This document shows, piece by piece, positions 16,359 through 24,665 of a DNA stretch of 64,000 nt; the first letter of the stretch is position 1, and each line of letters opens with the position of its first letter. Both the position numbers and the translations under genes were made by a program. The stretch spans positions 1 to 64,000 of the forward strand of contig CAYLXB010000007.1 of assembly GCA_964387495.1 (NCBI GenBank). The letters run 5' to 3'. Source of the DNA: DSXF01 sp964387495. GTDB taxonomy: Bacteria; Chloroflexota; Anaerolineae; Anaerolineales; Villigracilaceae. The notes under the pieces are model-generated. The model did no database searches and had not been told where the DNA came from. It saw only the letters and a program-made list of their open reading frames with translations.

Positions 16359-17294
16359 CTATCTCGTCACCGCCTCGCTCGCTTCGTCCAGTTTTGCCAC
16401 TTCCTCTTCCGTCAGGCGCCAGCCCAGGGCGCCGGCGTTCATGCTGGCCTGGTCCACGTTTTTGGCGCCGGGGATCGGCAGGGCGCCCTTGCAGATGCAC
16501 CAGTTCAGGGCCACCTGGGCCGGGGTCTTGCTCTCGTGTTCGCGGCCCAGTTCGGTCATCAGGTGCAGCAGCGGCTTCAGGCGCTTGAGCGCGGGGGCGT
16601 ACTTGCGCCCGCGCAGCCCCGGCGGCGGGTTCTCCGGACTGTATTTGCCGGTCAGCAGGCCCATCGCCAGCGGGCTGTAGGCGATCACCCGGATGCCCAG
16701 TTCCTGGCAGCGCCGGAACAGGCCGTTCTTCTCGATCTGCCGGTTCAACAGGTTGTACTCCACCTGGTTCGAAGCCAGCGGGATGCCGCGCCGCTCCAGC
16801 GCCGCATAGGCCCGCATCATCTGCGTGTGATTGTAGTTCGAGACGCCCACCGTGCGCGTCAGGCCCCGCTGCACGGCTTCGGCCATGGCGCTCATCCACT
16901 TTTCGATCGAGATGGGCGGGAACGGCCAGTGCATCTGGTACAGGTCCACGCAGTCCATCCCCAGGCGCTCCAGGCTGTTCTTCAGGCTGCGCAGCAGGAA
17001 GGCCGGCCCCGGCCGCCAGGGGAAGGGCATGAACTTGGTCGCGACCAGGATGGGCAGGTCGGTCTCCTTCAGCAGCTGGCCCAGGATGCGCTCCGACTGG
17101 CCGTTGCCGTAGACCTCGGCCGTATCCACCAGGCGGATGCCCTGGGCGAGCGTGGCGGCAAAAGCCTGCCGGATGGCGTCCAGGTTGTAATCACTGCCGT
17201 AATCCCAAACGACCCGGTCCCCCCATTGCCAGGCTCCCAGCCCCATTTCGATGGCGTGCAGGAAGCGCGTTTCGGTGTTGGCGGCGTTGTCCAT
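16359..17294 (-). CDS. Aldo/keto reductase
   Basis: The 311-residue protein is a complete AKR TIM-barrel, a NADPH-dependent carbonyl reductase family. The signature LVDTAEVYGNGQSERILG (near 55-72) holds the catalytic Asp and Tyr. Lys is in VATKFMPFPW, and His in VDLYQMHWPFP. The nucleotide-binding end LPIPGAKNVDQASMNAGAL is present near residue 275. The substrate is not predictable. The start at 17294 follows ATGGAGGGCACCGCT, which supplies GGAGGG at good spacing; the longer frame to 17429 has no such support. It is monocistronic and divergent from rnc. Confidence 0.9.
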   Translation of the reverse strand: MDNAANTETRFLHAIEMGLGAWQWGDRVVWDYGSDYNLDAIRQAFAATLAQGIRLVDTAEVYGNGQSERILGQLLKETDLPILVATKFMPFPWRPGPAFLLRSLKNSLERLGMDCVDLYQMHWPFPPISIEKWMSAMAEAVQRGLTRTVGVSNYNHTQMMRAYAALERRGIPLASNQVEYNLLNRQIEKNGLFRRCQELGIRVIAYSPLAMGLLTGKYSPENPPPGLRGRKYAPALKRLKPLLHLMTELGREHESKTPAQVALNWCICKGALPIPGAKNVDQASMNAGALGWRLTEEEVAKLDEASEAVTR

Positions 17295-17443
17295 AGCGGT
17301 GCCCTCCATTGGCGTCGGTTTCACCGATTGTACCCCCAAGCCGGGGGAAGGACAATGCGGGTTTGGGGTGTTTCCGGGTTCGCTCCCCATAGGCAACCCG
17401 CTCAAATGCGGGTAAAATCGGGGACACAACTACTGAGGAACTG

Positions 17444-18229
17444 ATGGAACGCGAGTCGCCCCCGGTTCGGTCGAGCGACTGGCGCCCCCTGAGTTCCGGG
17501 GAGGTTCCCTTGTCTTTCGACGAAAATCATACCGGCGAGACCGAGTCGCCTGCGGAGCTGGTCCGGCGCCTGGGCCTGCCGTTCCAAAATCTGCACCTGC
17601 TGGCGCGTGCCCTGACCCACCGCTCCTACGTCAACGAGCATCCCGAGATCCTCGAAGACAACGAGCGCCTGGAATTCCTGGGGGATGCCGTGCTCGACTT
17701 CATGGTCGGCGCCTGGCTGTATAACCGCTGCCCGGAGATGGCCGAAGGCGACCTGACCCGCATGCGCTCGGCGATTGTGCGCACCGAGCAGCTGGCCGAA
17801 TTCGCCCGCAGCCTGAACCTGGGCGCGGCCATGCGCCTGGGGCGCGGCGAACTGGCCGCCGGCGGGCGGGAACGGCCCCTGCTGCTGTGCGCCACCTTCG
17901 AAGCCCTGGTGGGTGCCCTCTACCTGCAGGGCGGCATCCCGGTCGTGGAAGCCTTCATCTTTCCCATGCTCGAGCAGGTGCGCGACAGCCTGACCACCCG
18001 GGCGGACATCTTCGACGCCAAGAGCCGCCTGCAGGAATGGGCCCAGGCGCAGAGGCTGGGCACCCCGCATTATGTGACCATCGAAACCAACGGCCCCGAC
18101 CACGCCCGCATCTTCGAGGTGGAGGTGCACGTCAACGGCCAGGCCTGCGGGCGGGGCAGCGGCCCCAGCAAGCAGATCGCCGCCCAGGCCGCCGCGCGCC
18201 AGGCCATCGAAAGCCTCGGCGTGCCGTAA
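17444..18229 (+). CDS. rnc: Ribonuclease III
   Basis: The 261-residue enzyme cleaves double-stranded RNA in rRNA and mRNA processing. The signature NERLEFLGD at residues 73-81 carries catalytic E74, E77 and D81. A C-terminal double-stranded-RNA-binding domain follows (about 185-258), with GSGPSKQIAAQAAARQAIESL. The second metal-ligand cluster reads LLLCATFEALVGAL: E153 matches the essential E117 of E. coli RNase III, but the residue matching D114 is Ala150. There is an unusual 30-residue N-terminal extension. GAGGA lies before ATG 17444. The gene is 34 bp upstream of smc, a common arrangement. Confidence 0.93.
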   Translation: MERESPPVRSSDWRPLSSGEVPLSFDENHTGETESPAELVRRLGLPFQNLHLLARALTHRSYVNEHPEILEDNERLEFLGDAVLDFMVGAWLYNRCPEMAEGDLTRMRSAIVRTEQLAEFARSLNLGAAMRLGRGELAAGGRERPLLLCATFEALVGALYLQGGIPVVEAFIFPMLEQVRDSLTTRADIFDAKSRLQEWAQAQRLGTPHYVTIETNGPDHARIFEVEVHVNGQACGRGSGPSKQIAAQAAARQAIESLGVP

Positions 18230-18263
18230 TCCAAACCCTGAAATCCGAAATCGAAAACCTCTC

Positions 18264-21200
18264 ATGCCTCTCCTGCTTAAATCCCTCGAACTGCACGGCT
18301 ACAAGACCTTCGCCTCGCGCACCCTGTTCGAATTTGGCGACGGCATCACCGCCATTGTCGGGCCGAACGGCTCGGGCAAATCCAACATCGCCGACGCCCT
18401 GCGCTGGGTGCTGGGGGAGCAGTCCTACAGCCTGCTGCGCGCCAAGAAGACCGAGGATATGATCTTCGCCGGCTCGGAGGGACGCACGCGGGCGGGCATG
18501 GCCTCCGCCACCGTCATCTTCGACAACAGCAGCGGCTGGCTGCCGGTGGATTTCAGCGAGGTGGCCCTGGCCCGGCGCGCCTACCGGGACGGCCGCAACG
18601 AATACCTGCTCAACGGCCAGCAGGTGCGCCTGCGCGAGATCAACGAACTCCTGGCCCAGTCCGGCCTTTCGGAGCGCACCTACACCATCCTCGGCCAGGG
18701 GCTGGTGGATGCCTCGCTGGCCCTCAAGGCCGATGAACGCCGCCGCCTGTTCGAGGAGGCTGCCGGGGTGGGGCTTTACCGCACCCGCCGCGAGGAGGCC
18801 CTGCGCCGCCTGGAGACCACCGAACGCAACCTGGAACGCGTCCAGGACATCCTCGCCGAACTCGAGCCGCGCCTGCGCAGCCTGGAGCGCCAGGCCCGCC
18901 GGGCTTTGGAATACGGCCAGATGCAGAACGACCTGCGCCTGCTGCTGCGCGACTGGTACGGCTACCACTGGCACCGCGCCCAGAAGGAACTGGCCGGGAG
19001 CCGGGAGGTGGCCCGCCAGCAGGAGGCCGCCCTGCGCGAGTCGCGCCAGGCCTTCCAGAACAGCCAGCAGCGGGGCGCCGCCTTCCGGGAGAGCGTGCAG
19101 GCCCTGCGGGCGCGCCTGAACGCCTGGCACCGGCAATCTTCGGACCTGCACACCCGGCGCGAGGCTGCCAGCCGCGAACTGGCCGTGCTGGAAGAGCGCC
19201 GCCGCTCCCTGCTGGAAAGCCGCCAGTCGCTGGCCGGCGAGCAGGAACGCCTGGCCGACGAGGCCGCTGCCCTGCAGGAGAAACTGGTGGAGGCCGTCAA
19301 GGAAGTGGAACGCCAGGAGGCCGAGCATGCCGAGGCGCGCAGCCAGTTGAGCGCGGCCCAATCGGCCCTGCAGACCCGCCAGGCCGAGCGCGCCGCCGTG
19401 GACGAAAAACTGCAGGCCGCCCGCCAGCTGGTCAGCAGCCTGCACGCCCGCCGTGCCGAGCAGAAGGCCCGCCAGGACGAATTCACCTCCCGACTGGAAG
19501 GTCTGCAGAAGCGCCTGGCCGAGAGCGAGCAGGCCATCCAGAACGCGGCCCAGGCCGCCCGCCAGGCCGAGGCGCGCCACCAGGCGGCTGCCGCGGCGCG
19601 GACTGCCGCGGAGAAGGACCTGCAGGAGGCCGAGACCGCCCTGCAAGCCCACAGCGAACAGACCGCCGCCCTGGAGTCGATCCGGCGCCAGAAACAGGAA
19701 CAGCGTGCCGCCCTGCATGCCGGGCAGGCCCGCCTGGCTGCCCAGTTCGAGGTGCTCCAGCAGGCCGAGCAGTCCCTGGCCGGCTACGGCGAAGGCGCCC
19801 GTTTCCTGCTGGAGGCGGTCCGCCAGAGCCGCCTGCGGGGCACGCGCGGCGCCCTGAGCGCGGCCCTGGACGTGCCGGCCGAGTACGAGACGGCCATCGC
19901 TGCGGCCCTGGGCGAGCACCTGGAGGCCGTGCTGCTCGAATCGGGGCAGGATGCCGAACAGGCCCTGCAGCTGCTCGAGCAGGATGCCGCCGGGCGGGCT
20001 GCGCTCCTGCCGCTCGAATGGCTGGCCGGCCTGACTGCGCTCAGGCCTCCCAAAGACGAAGCCTGCCTGGGCCTGGCGGCGGAGCTGGTCAAAGCCCCTG
20101 CGGCCCTGCGCCCGGCGGTGGAGCTGCTGCTCGGCCAGGTGCTGGTGGTGCGCGACCGTACCGCCGCCCGCCGTCTGCTCCAGGGGCAGCCCGCCCATGT
20201 GCGCGTCGTCACTTTACGCGGCGAGGTCTTCCGGGCAGACGGGCTGGTGCTGGCGGGCAAGGCCGCCCTCTCCGGCAGCCTGAGCCGGCCGCGCCAAAAG
20301 CGGGAACTGCAGCAATCCCTGGACGAGGCAGGCGAGCGCCTGTCTGCCCTGGACCGGGAACTTGAGCGTCTGTCTGCCCAGCTGGAGGAGGCCCGCCGCA
20401 GGCAGGCCGGGCTGGAAGAATCCCGGCGGGGCCTGCGCCGGTCGCTGGAGGAGCAGCGCGCCGCCGAGCGCCAGGCGTCCCTGGAATTCGAATCCGCCCG
20501 CCGCCAGCACGAGTGGCAGCAGTCCCAGCAGGCCCAGTCCCGGGCCGAGGCGGAACACCTGGATGCCGAGCGCCGGCGTGTGCAGGCTGCCCAGGCCGAC
20601 CTGGAAACCAGGCTGTCCCAGTCCATGGAGTCGGTGCGTCTGCTGGCAGCGGACTTGGCCGGGCTGGTGCTGGACGAAGCCCAGGAGCAGGTGGCCTACT
20701 GGGGTACGCGGGCTGCGGTCGCGGCGCGCGCCCTGGAGGATGCGCATGCCCGCCAGGCGGAGCGCGCCCAAGCCTCCCAGCGCCTCAAGGAGCAGGGACT
20801 GGGCCTCCAGCGCCGCCTGCAGGAGGCCGCCGGGTCGCTGACCGGGCTGGAGGCGCAGAAGGAATCGCTCCGCCAGAGCGAGGCGGACCTGAACGGGCAG
20901 CTTGCCGCGCTCCAGGTGCAGATCGAGCCTGCCGAGAAGGAGCTGGAGACGGCCGAAGGGCAGGAAGCGCACTTCCAGGAGCAGGAGTCGGCAGCCCAGC
21001 GGGCCCTCTCCACTGCCGAGCGCACCACGGCCCAGGCCCAGATGGAGCTGACCCGCCGCCAGGAGGCCCTGACCACCCTGCGCCAGCGCATCGAGGATGA
21101 TTTCGGACTGGTCTCCTTCGCCTATGAGAGCTCCATCGAAGGCGCCGTGCCCCTGCCGCTGGACGGCATGGTCGAGCAGCTGCCGGTCCTGACCGAACTG

Positions 21201-21878
21201 CCGCCCGATCTGGAGACGCACTTGACCCAGCAGCGCGCCCAGCTGCGCCGCATGGGGCCGATCAACCCGGAGGCCCGCCAGGAATACGACGCCGAGCACG
21301 ACCGCTACGAGTTCATGACCAGCCAGGTGGCCGACCTGCACAAGGCCGAGGCCGACCTGCACGAGGTCATCGCCGAGCTGGATGAACTCACCAAGCAGGA
21401 GTTCCAGAAGACCTTCCAGGCGGTGGACCGCGAGTTCCGCGAGATCTTCGTGCGCCTGTTCGGCGGCGGTTCGGCGCGCCTGGCCCTGACCGACCCGGAG
21501 AACCTGGTCGAGACCGGGATCGAGATCGAAGCGCGCCTGCCCGGGCGCCGTGAGCAGGGACTGGCACTGCTCTCGGGCGGCGAACGCAGCCTGACCGCCA
21601 TCGCCCTGGTCTTTGCCCTGCTCAAGGTCTCGCCCACGCCGGTCTGCGTGATGGACGAGGTGGACGCCATGCTCGACGAGGCCAACGTCGGCCGCTTCCG
21701 CGACCTGCTGGCCGAGTTGGGCCGCGAGACGCAGTTCATCATCGTCACCCACAACCGCAACACCGTCCAGGCGGCGGATGTGATCTACGGCATCACCATG
21801 GGCCGCGATTCTGCCAGCCAGATGATCAGCCTGAAACTGGACGAGGTCAGCGACGAGATGCTCGGCACGCGCGGCTAG
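18264..21878 (+). CDS. smc: Chromosome partition protein SMC
   Basis: The 1204-residue SMC ATPase compacts and segregates chromosomes together with ScpA/ScpB. The head has Walker A GPNGSGKS at residues 33-40. The C-terminal head has the signature LSGGERSLTAIAL (about 1103-1115) and Walker B VCVMDEVDAMLDEANV. Two long coiled coils (about 170-510 and 670-1000) with very high Glu/Arg/Ala/Gln content flank a hinge (about 515-665). The hinge keeps the glycine-bearing pattern near GARFLLEAV and AALGEHLEAVLLES. The length is normal for bacterial SMC. It follows rnc at 34 bp and is closed by a terminator. Confidence 0.96.
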   Translation: MPLLLKSLELHGYKTFASRTLFEFGDGITAIVGPNGSGKSNIADALRWVLGEQSYSLLRAKKTEDMIFAGSEGRTRAGMASATVIFDNSSGWLPVDFSEVALARRAYRDGRNEYLLNGQQVRLREINELLAQSGLSERTYTILGQGLVDASLALKADERRRLFEEAAGVGLYRTRREEALRRLETTERNLERVQDILAELEPRLRSLERQARRALEYGQMQNDLRLLLRDWYGYHWHRAQKELAGSREVARQQEAALRESRQAFQNSQQRGAAFRESVQALRARLNAWHRQSSDLHTRREAASRELAVLEERRRSLLESRQSLAGEQERLADEAAALQEKLVEAVKEVERQEAEHAEARSQLSAAQSALQTRQAERAAVDEKLQAARQLVSSLHARRAEQKARQDEFTSRLEGLQKRLAESEQAIQNAAQAARQAEARHQAAAAARTAAEKDLQEAETALQAHSEQTAALESIRRQKQEQRAALHAGQARLAAQFEVLQQAEQSLAGYGEGARFLLEAVRQSRLRGTRGALSAALDVPAEYETAIAAALGEHLEAVLLESGQDAEQALQLLEQDAAGRAALLPLEWLAGLTALRPPKDEACLGLAAELVKAPAALRPAVELLLGQVLVVRDRTAARRLLQGQPAHVRVVTLRGEVFRADGLVLAGKAALSGSLSRPRQKRELQQSLDEAGERLSALDRELERLSAQLEEARRRQAGLEESRRGLRRSLEEQRAAERQASLEFESARRQHEWQQSQQAQSRAEAEHLDAERRRVQAAQADLETRLSQSMESVRLLAADLAGLVLDEAQEQVAYWGTRAAVAARALEDAHARQAERAQASQRLKEQGLGLQRRLQEAAGSLTGLEAQKESLRQSEADLNGQLAALQVQIEPAEKELETAEGQEAHFQEQESAAQRALSTAERTTAQAQMELTRRQEALTTLRQRIEDDFGLVSFAYESSIEGAVPLPLDGMVEQLPVLTELPPDLETHLTQQRAQLRRMGPINPEARQEYDAEHDRYEFMTSQVADLHKAEADLHEVIAELDELTKQEFQKTFQAVDREFREIFVRLFGGGSARLALTDPENLVETGIEIEARLPGRREQGLALLSGGERSLTAIALVFALLKVSPTPVCVMDEVDAMLDEANVGRFRDLLAELGRETQFIIVTHNRNTVQAADVIYGITMGRDSASQMISLKLDEVSDEMLGTRG

Positions 21879-21900
21879 CGCGCCCCGCCTGCGAAAACAA

Positions 21901-21930
21901 AAACAGCCGCCCCAAACGGGACGGCTGTTT
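21901..21930. terminator. Bidirectional terminator between smc and the foldase gene
   Basis: AAACAGCCG-CCC and GGG-A-CGGCTGTTT form a stem with one bulged base around the short loop CAAAC. The left A-run and right T-run give a U tract in both directions, which suits the convergent genes on either side. Confidence 0.8.
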
Positions 21931-21946
21931 CAATTCGGACGTGATT

Positions 21947-23245
21947 TTAGTACGGGATGCTCTCGACTTGCAGCACCGGGTCCACCGGGGTGTTGTTCCT
22001 CCACAACTCGTCATTGGTGGTGATCTCGGCTTCTGCGCGGGTCTCGGCCAGCCATTCGTCGAAGGCTCTCTGCTGGGCTTCCTTGAATTCGCTGTCGGTC
22101 ATCGGGCGTTCGTAGCGGCCGAGCACCTGGATGATGTGGTAGCCATAATCGCTCTGCACCGGTTCGCCGATTTCGAACAATTTCTGGCTGAGGGCAGCCT
22201 GTTCGAAGGCGGGCACCATGGCACCCGTAGTGAACCACCCCAGGTCGCCGCCGGAGTCTTTCGAGCCGGGGTCCGTGGACACTTCTGCGGCCACGGCCGC
22301 GAAGTCCTCGCCCTTCAGCAGGCGCTGGCGGATAACCTGTGCCACTGCCCCGTCTGCGACCAGGATGTGCCGCGCCCAGACCATTTGCTGGGTTTTGGGC
22401 AGGTCGGCCGTGACGGCTTCGAGCACTTTCTGGTGGAGCACTTGATCCTTGATGGCGTTCCGGAAATCGGCTTCGCTCATCTTCAGGCTTTTATCATACT
22501 CGGTCAGCGCGTCGTCGTAAACCTGCTGGTAACCTTCCAGGGTATAGGGCGTCGCGGTCGGCTCGGGGGCGCTGGTGGCCGTGGGGCTGGGCACCGCCGT
22601 GGGGGTGGCGCTGGGGCCCGGGGTGGGGCTGCCCTGCGGCGTGGCGGTCGGCAGGTCGGTGGCCGTCGGCGTGATGGTCACGATGGCCAGTTGTTCCGCC
22701 GAAAGGGTCGGCGCCGGCATCTCGGTCGAGTAGGGCTGGGGGGTCGGTGTACCGTCGGGGTAGTAATTGTATTGTGACTGGATTTCCTTCTCGATCTCCT
22801 CGTCACTGACGCTGATGCCGCGCTTTTCCGCTTCCTGGCGGACGAGCACATCCCCGATCAGCGCATCCAGCGCCTCCTGGCCCAGGGCCTGTGCCGCGGC
22901 GGAATTCGCACCCAGCTGGTCTGCCACCTGCTGCATGTACTGGGAGGCATCCATGCCCAGCTGGGAGTAGAACTGGTACATCTGGTACTGCCCGATCAGG
23001 TTCTGGCGGTAGGTGCGCACCTTCATCTGGTAGGCCTTCAGGCTTACTTTCTCGCCGTTGACCGTGGCCACGGGCTTGTACTGCCGCAGCACGTTGATCT
23101 CCAGCAGGCCGTAGCCGACGAGCAGGATCGAGGCCAGGATGACGAGACCAGCCACCCAGCGGATGATGGCCGCCTGCCTGCGCTCACGCTCCAGGCGGGC
23201 AATGTGTTTCTTGCTCAGGGTTGCGGGTTTGGGCTTGTTATCCAT
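21947..23245 (-). CDS. Membrane-anchored peptidyl-prolyl isomerase (SurA/PpiC type)
   Basis: The 432-residue protein has a basic N-terminus, one transmembrane segment (about residues 29-50) and a SurA_N-like chaperone region (VATVNGEKVSLKAYQMKVR). A Pro/Thr/Ala/Ser-rich linker spans about residues 180-235. A complete PpiC rotamase domain (about 290-400) contains ARHILVAD, SKDSGGDLGWF, MVPAFEQAA and DYGYHIIQVL. It should fold proteins outside the cytoplasmic membrane, like PrsA. It is the last gene after rpsF-ssb-rpsR, 57 bp downstream of rpsR. Confidence 0.88.
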   Translation of the reverse strand: MDNKPKPATLSKKHIARLERERRQAAIIRWVAGLVILASILLVGYGLLEINVLRQYKPVATVNGEKVSLKAYQMKVRTYRQNLIGQYQMYQFYSQLGMDASQYMQQVADQLGANSAAAQALGQEALDALIGDVLVRQEAEKRGISVSDEEIEKEIQSQYNYYPDGTPTPQPYSTEMPAPTLSAEQLAIVTITPTATDLPTATPQGSPTPGPSATPTAVPSPTATSAPEPTATPYTLEGYQQVYDDALTEYDKSLKMSEADFRNAIKDQVLHQKVLEAVTADLPKTQQMVWARHILVADGAVAQVIRQRLLKGEDFAAVAAEVSTDPGSKDSGGDLGWFTTGAMVPAFEQAALSQKLFEIGEPVQSDYGYHIIQVLGRYERPMTDSEFKEAQQRAFDEWLAETRAEAEITTNDELWRNNTPVDPVLQVESIPY

Positions 23246-23302
23246 AGATTTCTCTTATTGACAGGGCGGGGCATGTCAGGACATACCCTGCGCCCATGCG
23301 GC

Positions 23303-23599
23303 CTATGAATAGCCTTCTTCCCAGAATTTGCCGGTATAGGGCAGCAGGGCGATGTAGCGCGCCTGCTTGACGGCGCCGGCGACCTCGCGCTGGTGTTTGG
23401 CGCAGTTGCCGGTCTGGCGCCGGGGACGGATCTTGCCGTCGTCGGTGATGAACCGGCGCAGCAGATCTGCTTTCTTGTAGTCAATGGTCAGTTGCTTGTC
23501 CACGCAGAACTGGCAGACTTTGGGACGCGCAAAATAGCGGCGTTCCTGCGACTGTTCGCCACTGCCTTCATTTCTTCCACGATCACGATCGTCAGGCAT
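23303..23599 (-). CDS. rpsR: 30S ribosomal protein bS18
   Basis: The 98-residue protein is a standard bS18, partner of bS6 on the platform of the small subunit. The core motif DYKKADLLRRFITDDGKI (about 40-57) and RRQTGNCAKHQREVAGAVK (about 60-78) are diagnostic. Cysteines in VCQFC and NCAKH form the C+ (zinc-type) pattern. A charged N-terminal extension of about 20 residues precedes the core. GGAG lies upstream of ATG 23599. It sits 24 bp after ssb in the conserved rpsF-ssb-rpsR operon. Confidence 0.97.
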   Translation of the reverse strand: MPDDRDRGRNEGSGEQSQERRYFARPKVCQFCVDKQLTIDYKKADLLRRFITDDGKIRPRRQTGNCAKHQREVAGAVKQARYIALLPYTGKFWEEGYS

Positions 23600-23623
23600 A
23601 GGTTTTCTCCAATTACTCCGTTC

Positions 23624-24040
23624 CTAGAACGGGAACTCATCATCTTCGCCGGCCGCCCGGCCGTTCTCTTCCGTGCCCGCTTCCTCGTGGGCCTGGTTAT
23701 TTTCACGGCGTTCGCCGAGCATCATCATCTCGCTGGCGACGATTTCGATGCTGGTGTGCTTGATGCCTTCCTTGTCATCCCAGCGGCGGGTCTGCAGGCG
23801 GCCTTCGATATACACTTGCTGTCCCTTGGTCAGGTGTTGTTTGCAAATTTCCGCCAGGTTGCCCCAGGTGACAATGTTAAACCATTCAGTTTCGGCGTGG
23901 CGCTCGCCATCCGCAGTGTTCCACGAGCGGGGGACCGCCACCAAAAACGTGGTCACTGGTCGGCCGGAGGGGGTGTAACGCATTTCCGGTTCCCGGCCCA
24001 GCTGGCCAATGATCATCACTTTGTTTAAGCCTCGGCTCAT
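23624..24040 (-). CDS. ssb: Single-stranded DNA-binding protein
   Basis: The 138-residue SSB has one OB fold (about residues 5-105) with NKVMIIGQLGREPEMRYTPSG, here split as NKVMIIGQLG and REPEMRYTPSG, plus WFNIVTWGNLAEIC and GQQVYIEGRLQTRRWDDKEG. A short acidic tail ends in DDEFPF, the conserved tip that recruits repair and replication partners. The disordered linker is shorter than in E. coli. GAGGAGAAC lies before the ATG. It lies between rpsF (42 bp) and rpsR (24 bp), the classical arrangement. Confidence 0.96.
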   Translation of the reverse strand: MSRGLNKVMIIGQLGREPEMRYTPSGRPVTTFLVAVPRSWNTADGERHAETEWFNIVTWGNLAEICKQHLTKGQQVYIEGRLQTRRWDDKEGIKHTSIEIVASEMMMLGERRENNQAHEEAGTEENGRAAGEDDEFPF

Positions 24041-24082
24041 AAAGTTCTCCTCACAAAAACTGACCGGGCAAGGACATCTTGA

Positions 24083-24364
24083 CTATACAGTGACCAGCAT
24101 ATGGCGAATGACAGGCTCAAGGAAGCGCAGGTTGCGCTCGAGCCCTGCAGACGCGCTGGGGGGCAGGCTCAGGTTGAAGAGCACGTACTGGCTCTCGCGC
24201 TGCTTGCGGATGGGGTAAGCCAGGCGCCGCCGGCCCCAGACGTCCATTTTATCCACGCTGCCGCCGGATTCGGTGACCCAGCCTTTGATCTTGTCGAGCG
24301 CCGCGTTCGTGGCGTTCTCTTCCAGGTCGGGCTGAATCAGGACAACCAATTCATATTTTCGCAT
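24083..24364 (-). CDS. rpsF: 30S ribosomal protein bS6
   Basis: The 93-residue protein is bS6, binding 16S rRNA together with bS18. MRKYELVVLIQPDLEE at the start, VDKMDVWGRRRLAYPIRKQ in the middle and ERNLRFLEPVIRHMLV at the end are family signatures. AGGAGGTCCC lies directly before ATG 24364, fixing the start; the frame open to 24433 extends into the leader hairpin and is not coding. It is the first gene of the rpsF-ssb-rpsR-foldase operon. Confidence 0.97.
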   Translation of the reverse strand: MRKYELVVLIQPDLEENATNAALDKIKGWVTESGGSVDKMDVWGRRRLAYPIRKQRESQYVLFNLSLPPSASAGLERNLRFLEPVIRHMLVTV

Positions 24365-24665
24365 AGGGACCTCCTTTCCTCGGGGTTGCTCCCGGACGGC
24401 GCCGCAGGCGGAGCCGGGAGTGGAAAGCGGCACAGGTTCTGTGCCGAAACGGGGTGTAGTTTATCACACTGCTCCCCGTTTGGGAAGGACATCTTTTCAG
24501 GGTTCCACGGTTTTCTTGAAGCCCTTCAAGCGTGCCGGGCTGAGGCGGCGTACTCCCGCCGAAACATCTGCGCGACAGCCTGGGAGACCTTTCGGCCGAG
24601 AAGAACGCTCCCTCAGGGGGACATGGAGGGCGGCTGGTATGAAACCTCCTGTTTCAAGAGAAGCG
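24365..24665. other. 301-bp intergenic region, leader of rpsF and downstream flank of PHP gene
   Basis: This is the only gene-free stretch of about 300 bases. The left part holds the rpsF Shine-Dalgarno and a GC-rich leader hairpin (see 24389-24420). On the minus strand TGTGATAAACT (ending near 24456) could be an extended -10 box for the operon. I see nothing coding in 24480-24665; the open frames there have arbitrary composition. Confidence 0.5.
24389..24420 (-). promoter_or_regulatory. Leader hairpin of rpsF, candidate bS6:bS18 autoregulatory site
   Basis: On the minus strand CTCCCGG pairs with CCGGGAG (24420-24414 and 24395-24389), enclosing a second stem CCGC/GCGG and a CCG triplet on the 3' side. 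The bS6:bS18 complex represses its own operon in many bacteria by binding a leader stem with unpaired CCG. The position, 25 bases before the start codon, fits. Whether the CCG geometry is right cannot be judged by eye. Confidence 0.4.

Noticed and set aside
18132..20198. A 688-codon open frame antisense to smc, and similar long antisense frames opposite the NLR-like, SBP, moeA, recJ and other genes
   Set aside because: GC-rich codon bias leaves few stop codons on the other strand. These frames have no family motifs, odd Gln/Gly/Arg/Ala-rich composition and lie fully inside well-recognised genes.
22540..22720. Low-complexity stretch in the foldase gene as a DNA tandem repeat
   Set aside because: It encodes a Pro/Thr/Ala/Ser linker with varied codons and no fixed period; it is a protein linker and not a DNA repeat.
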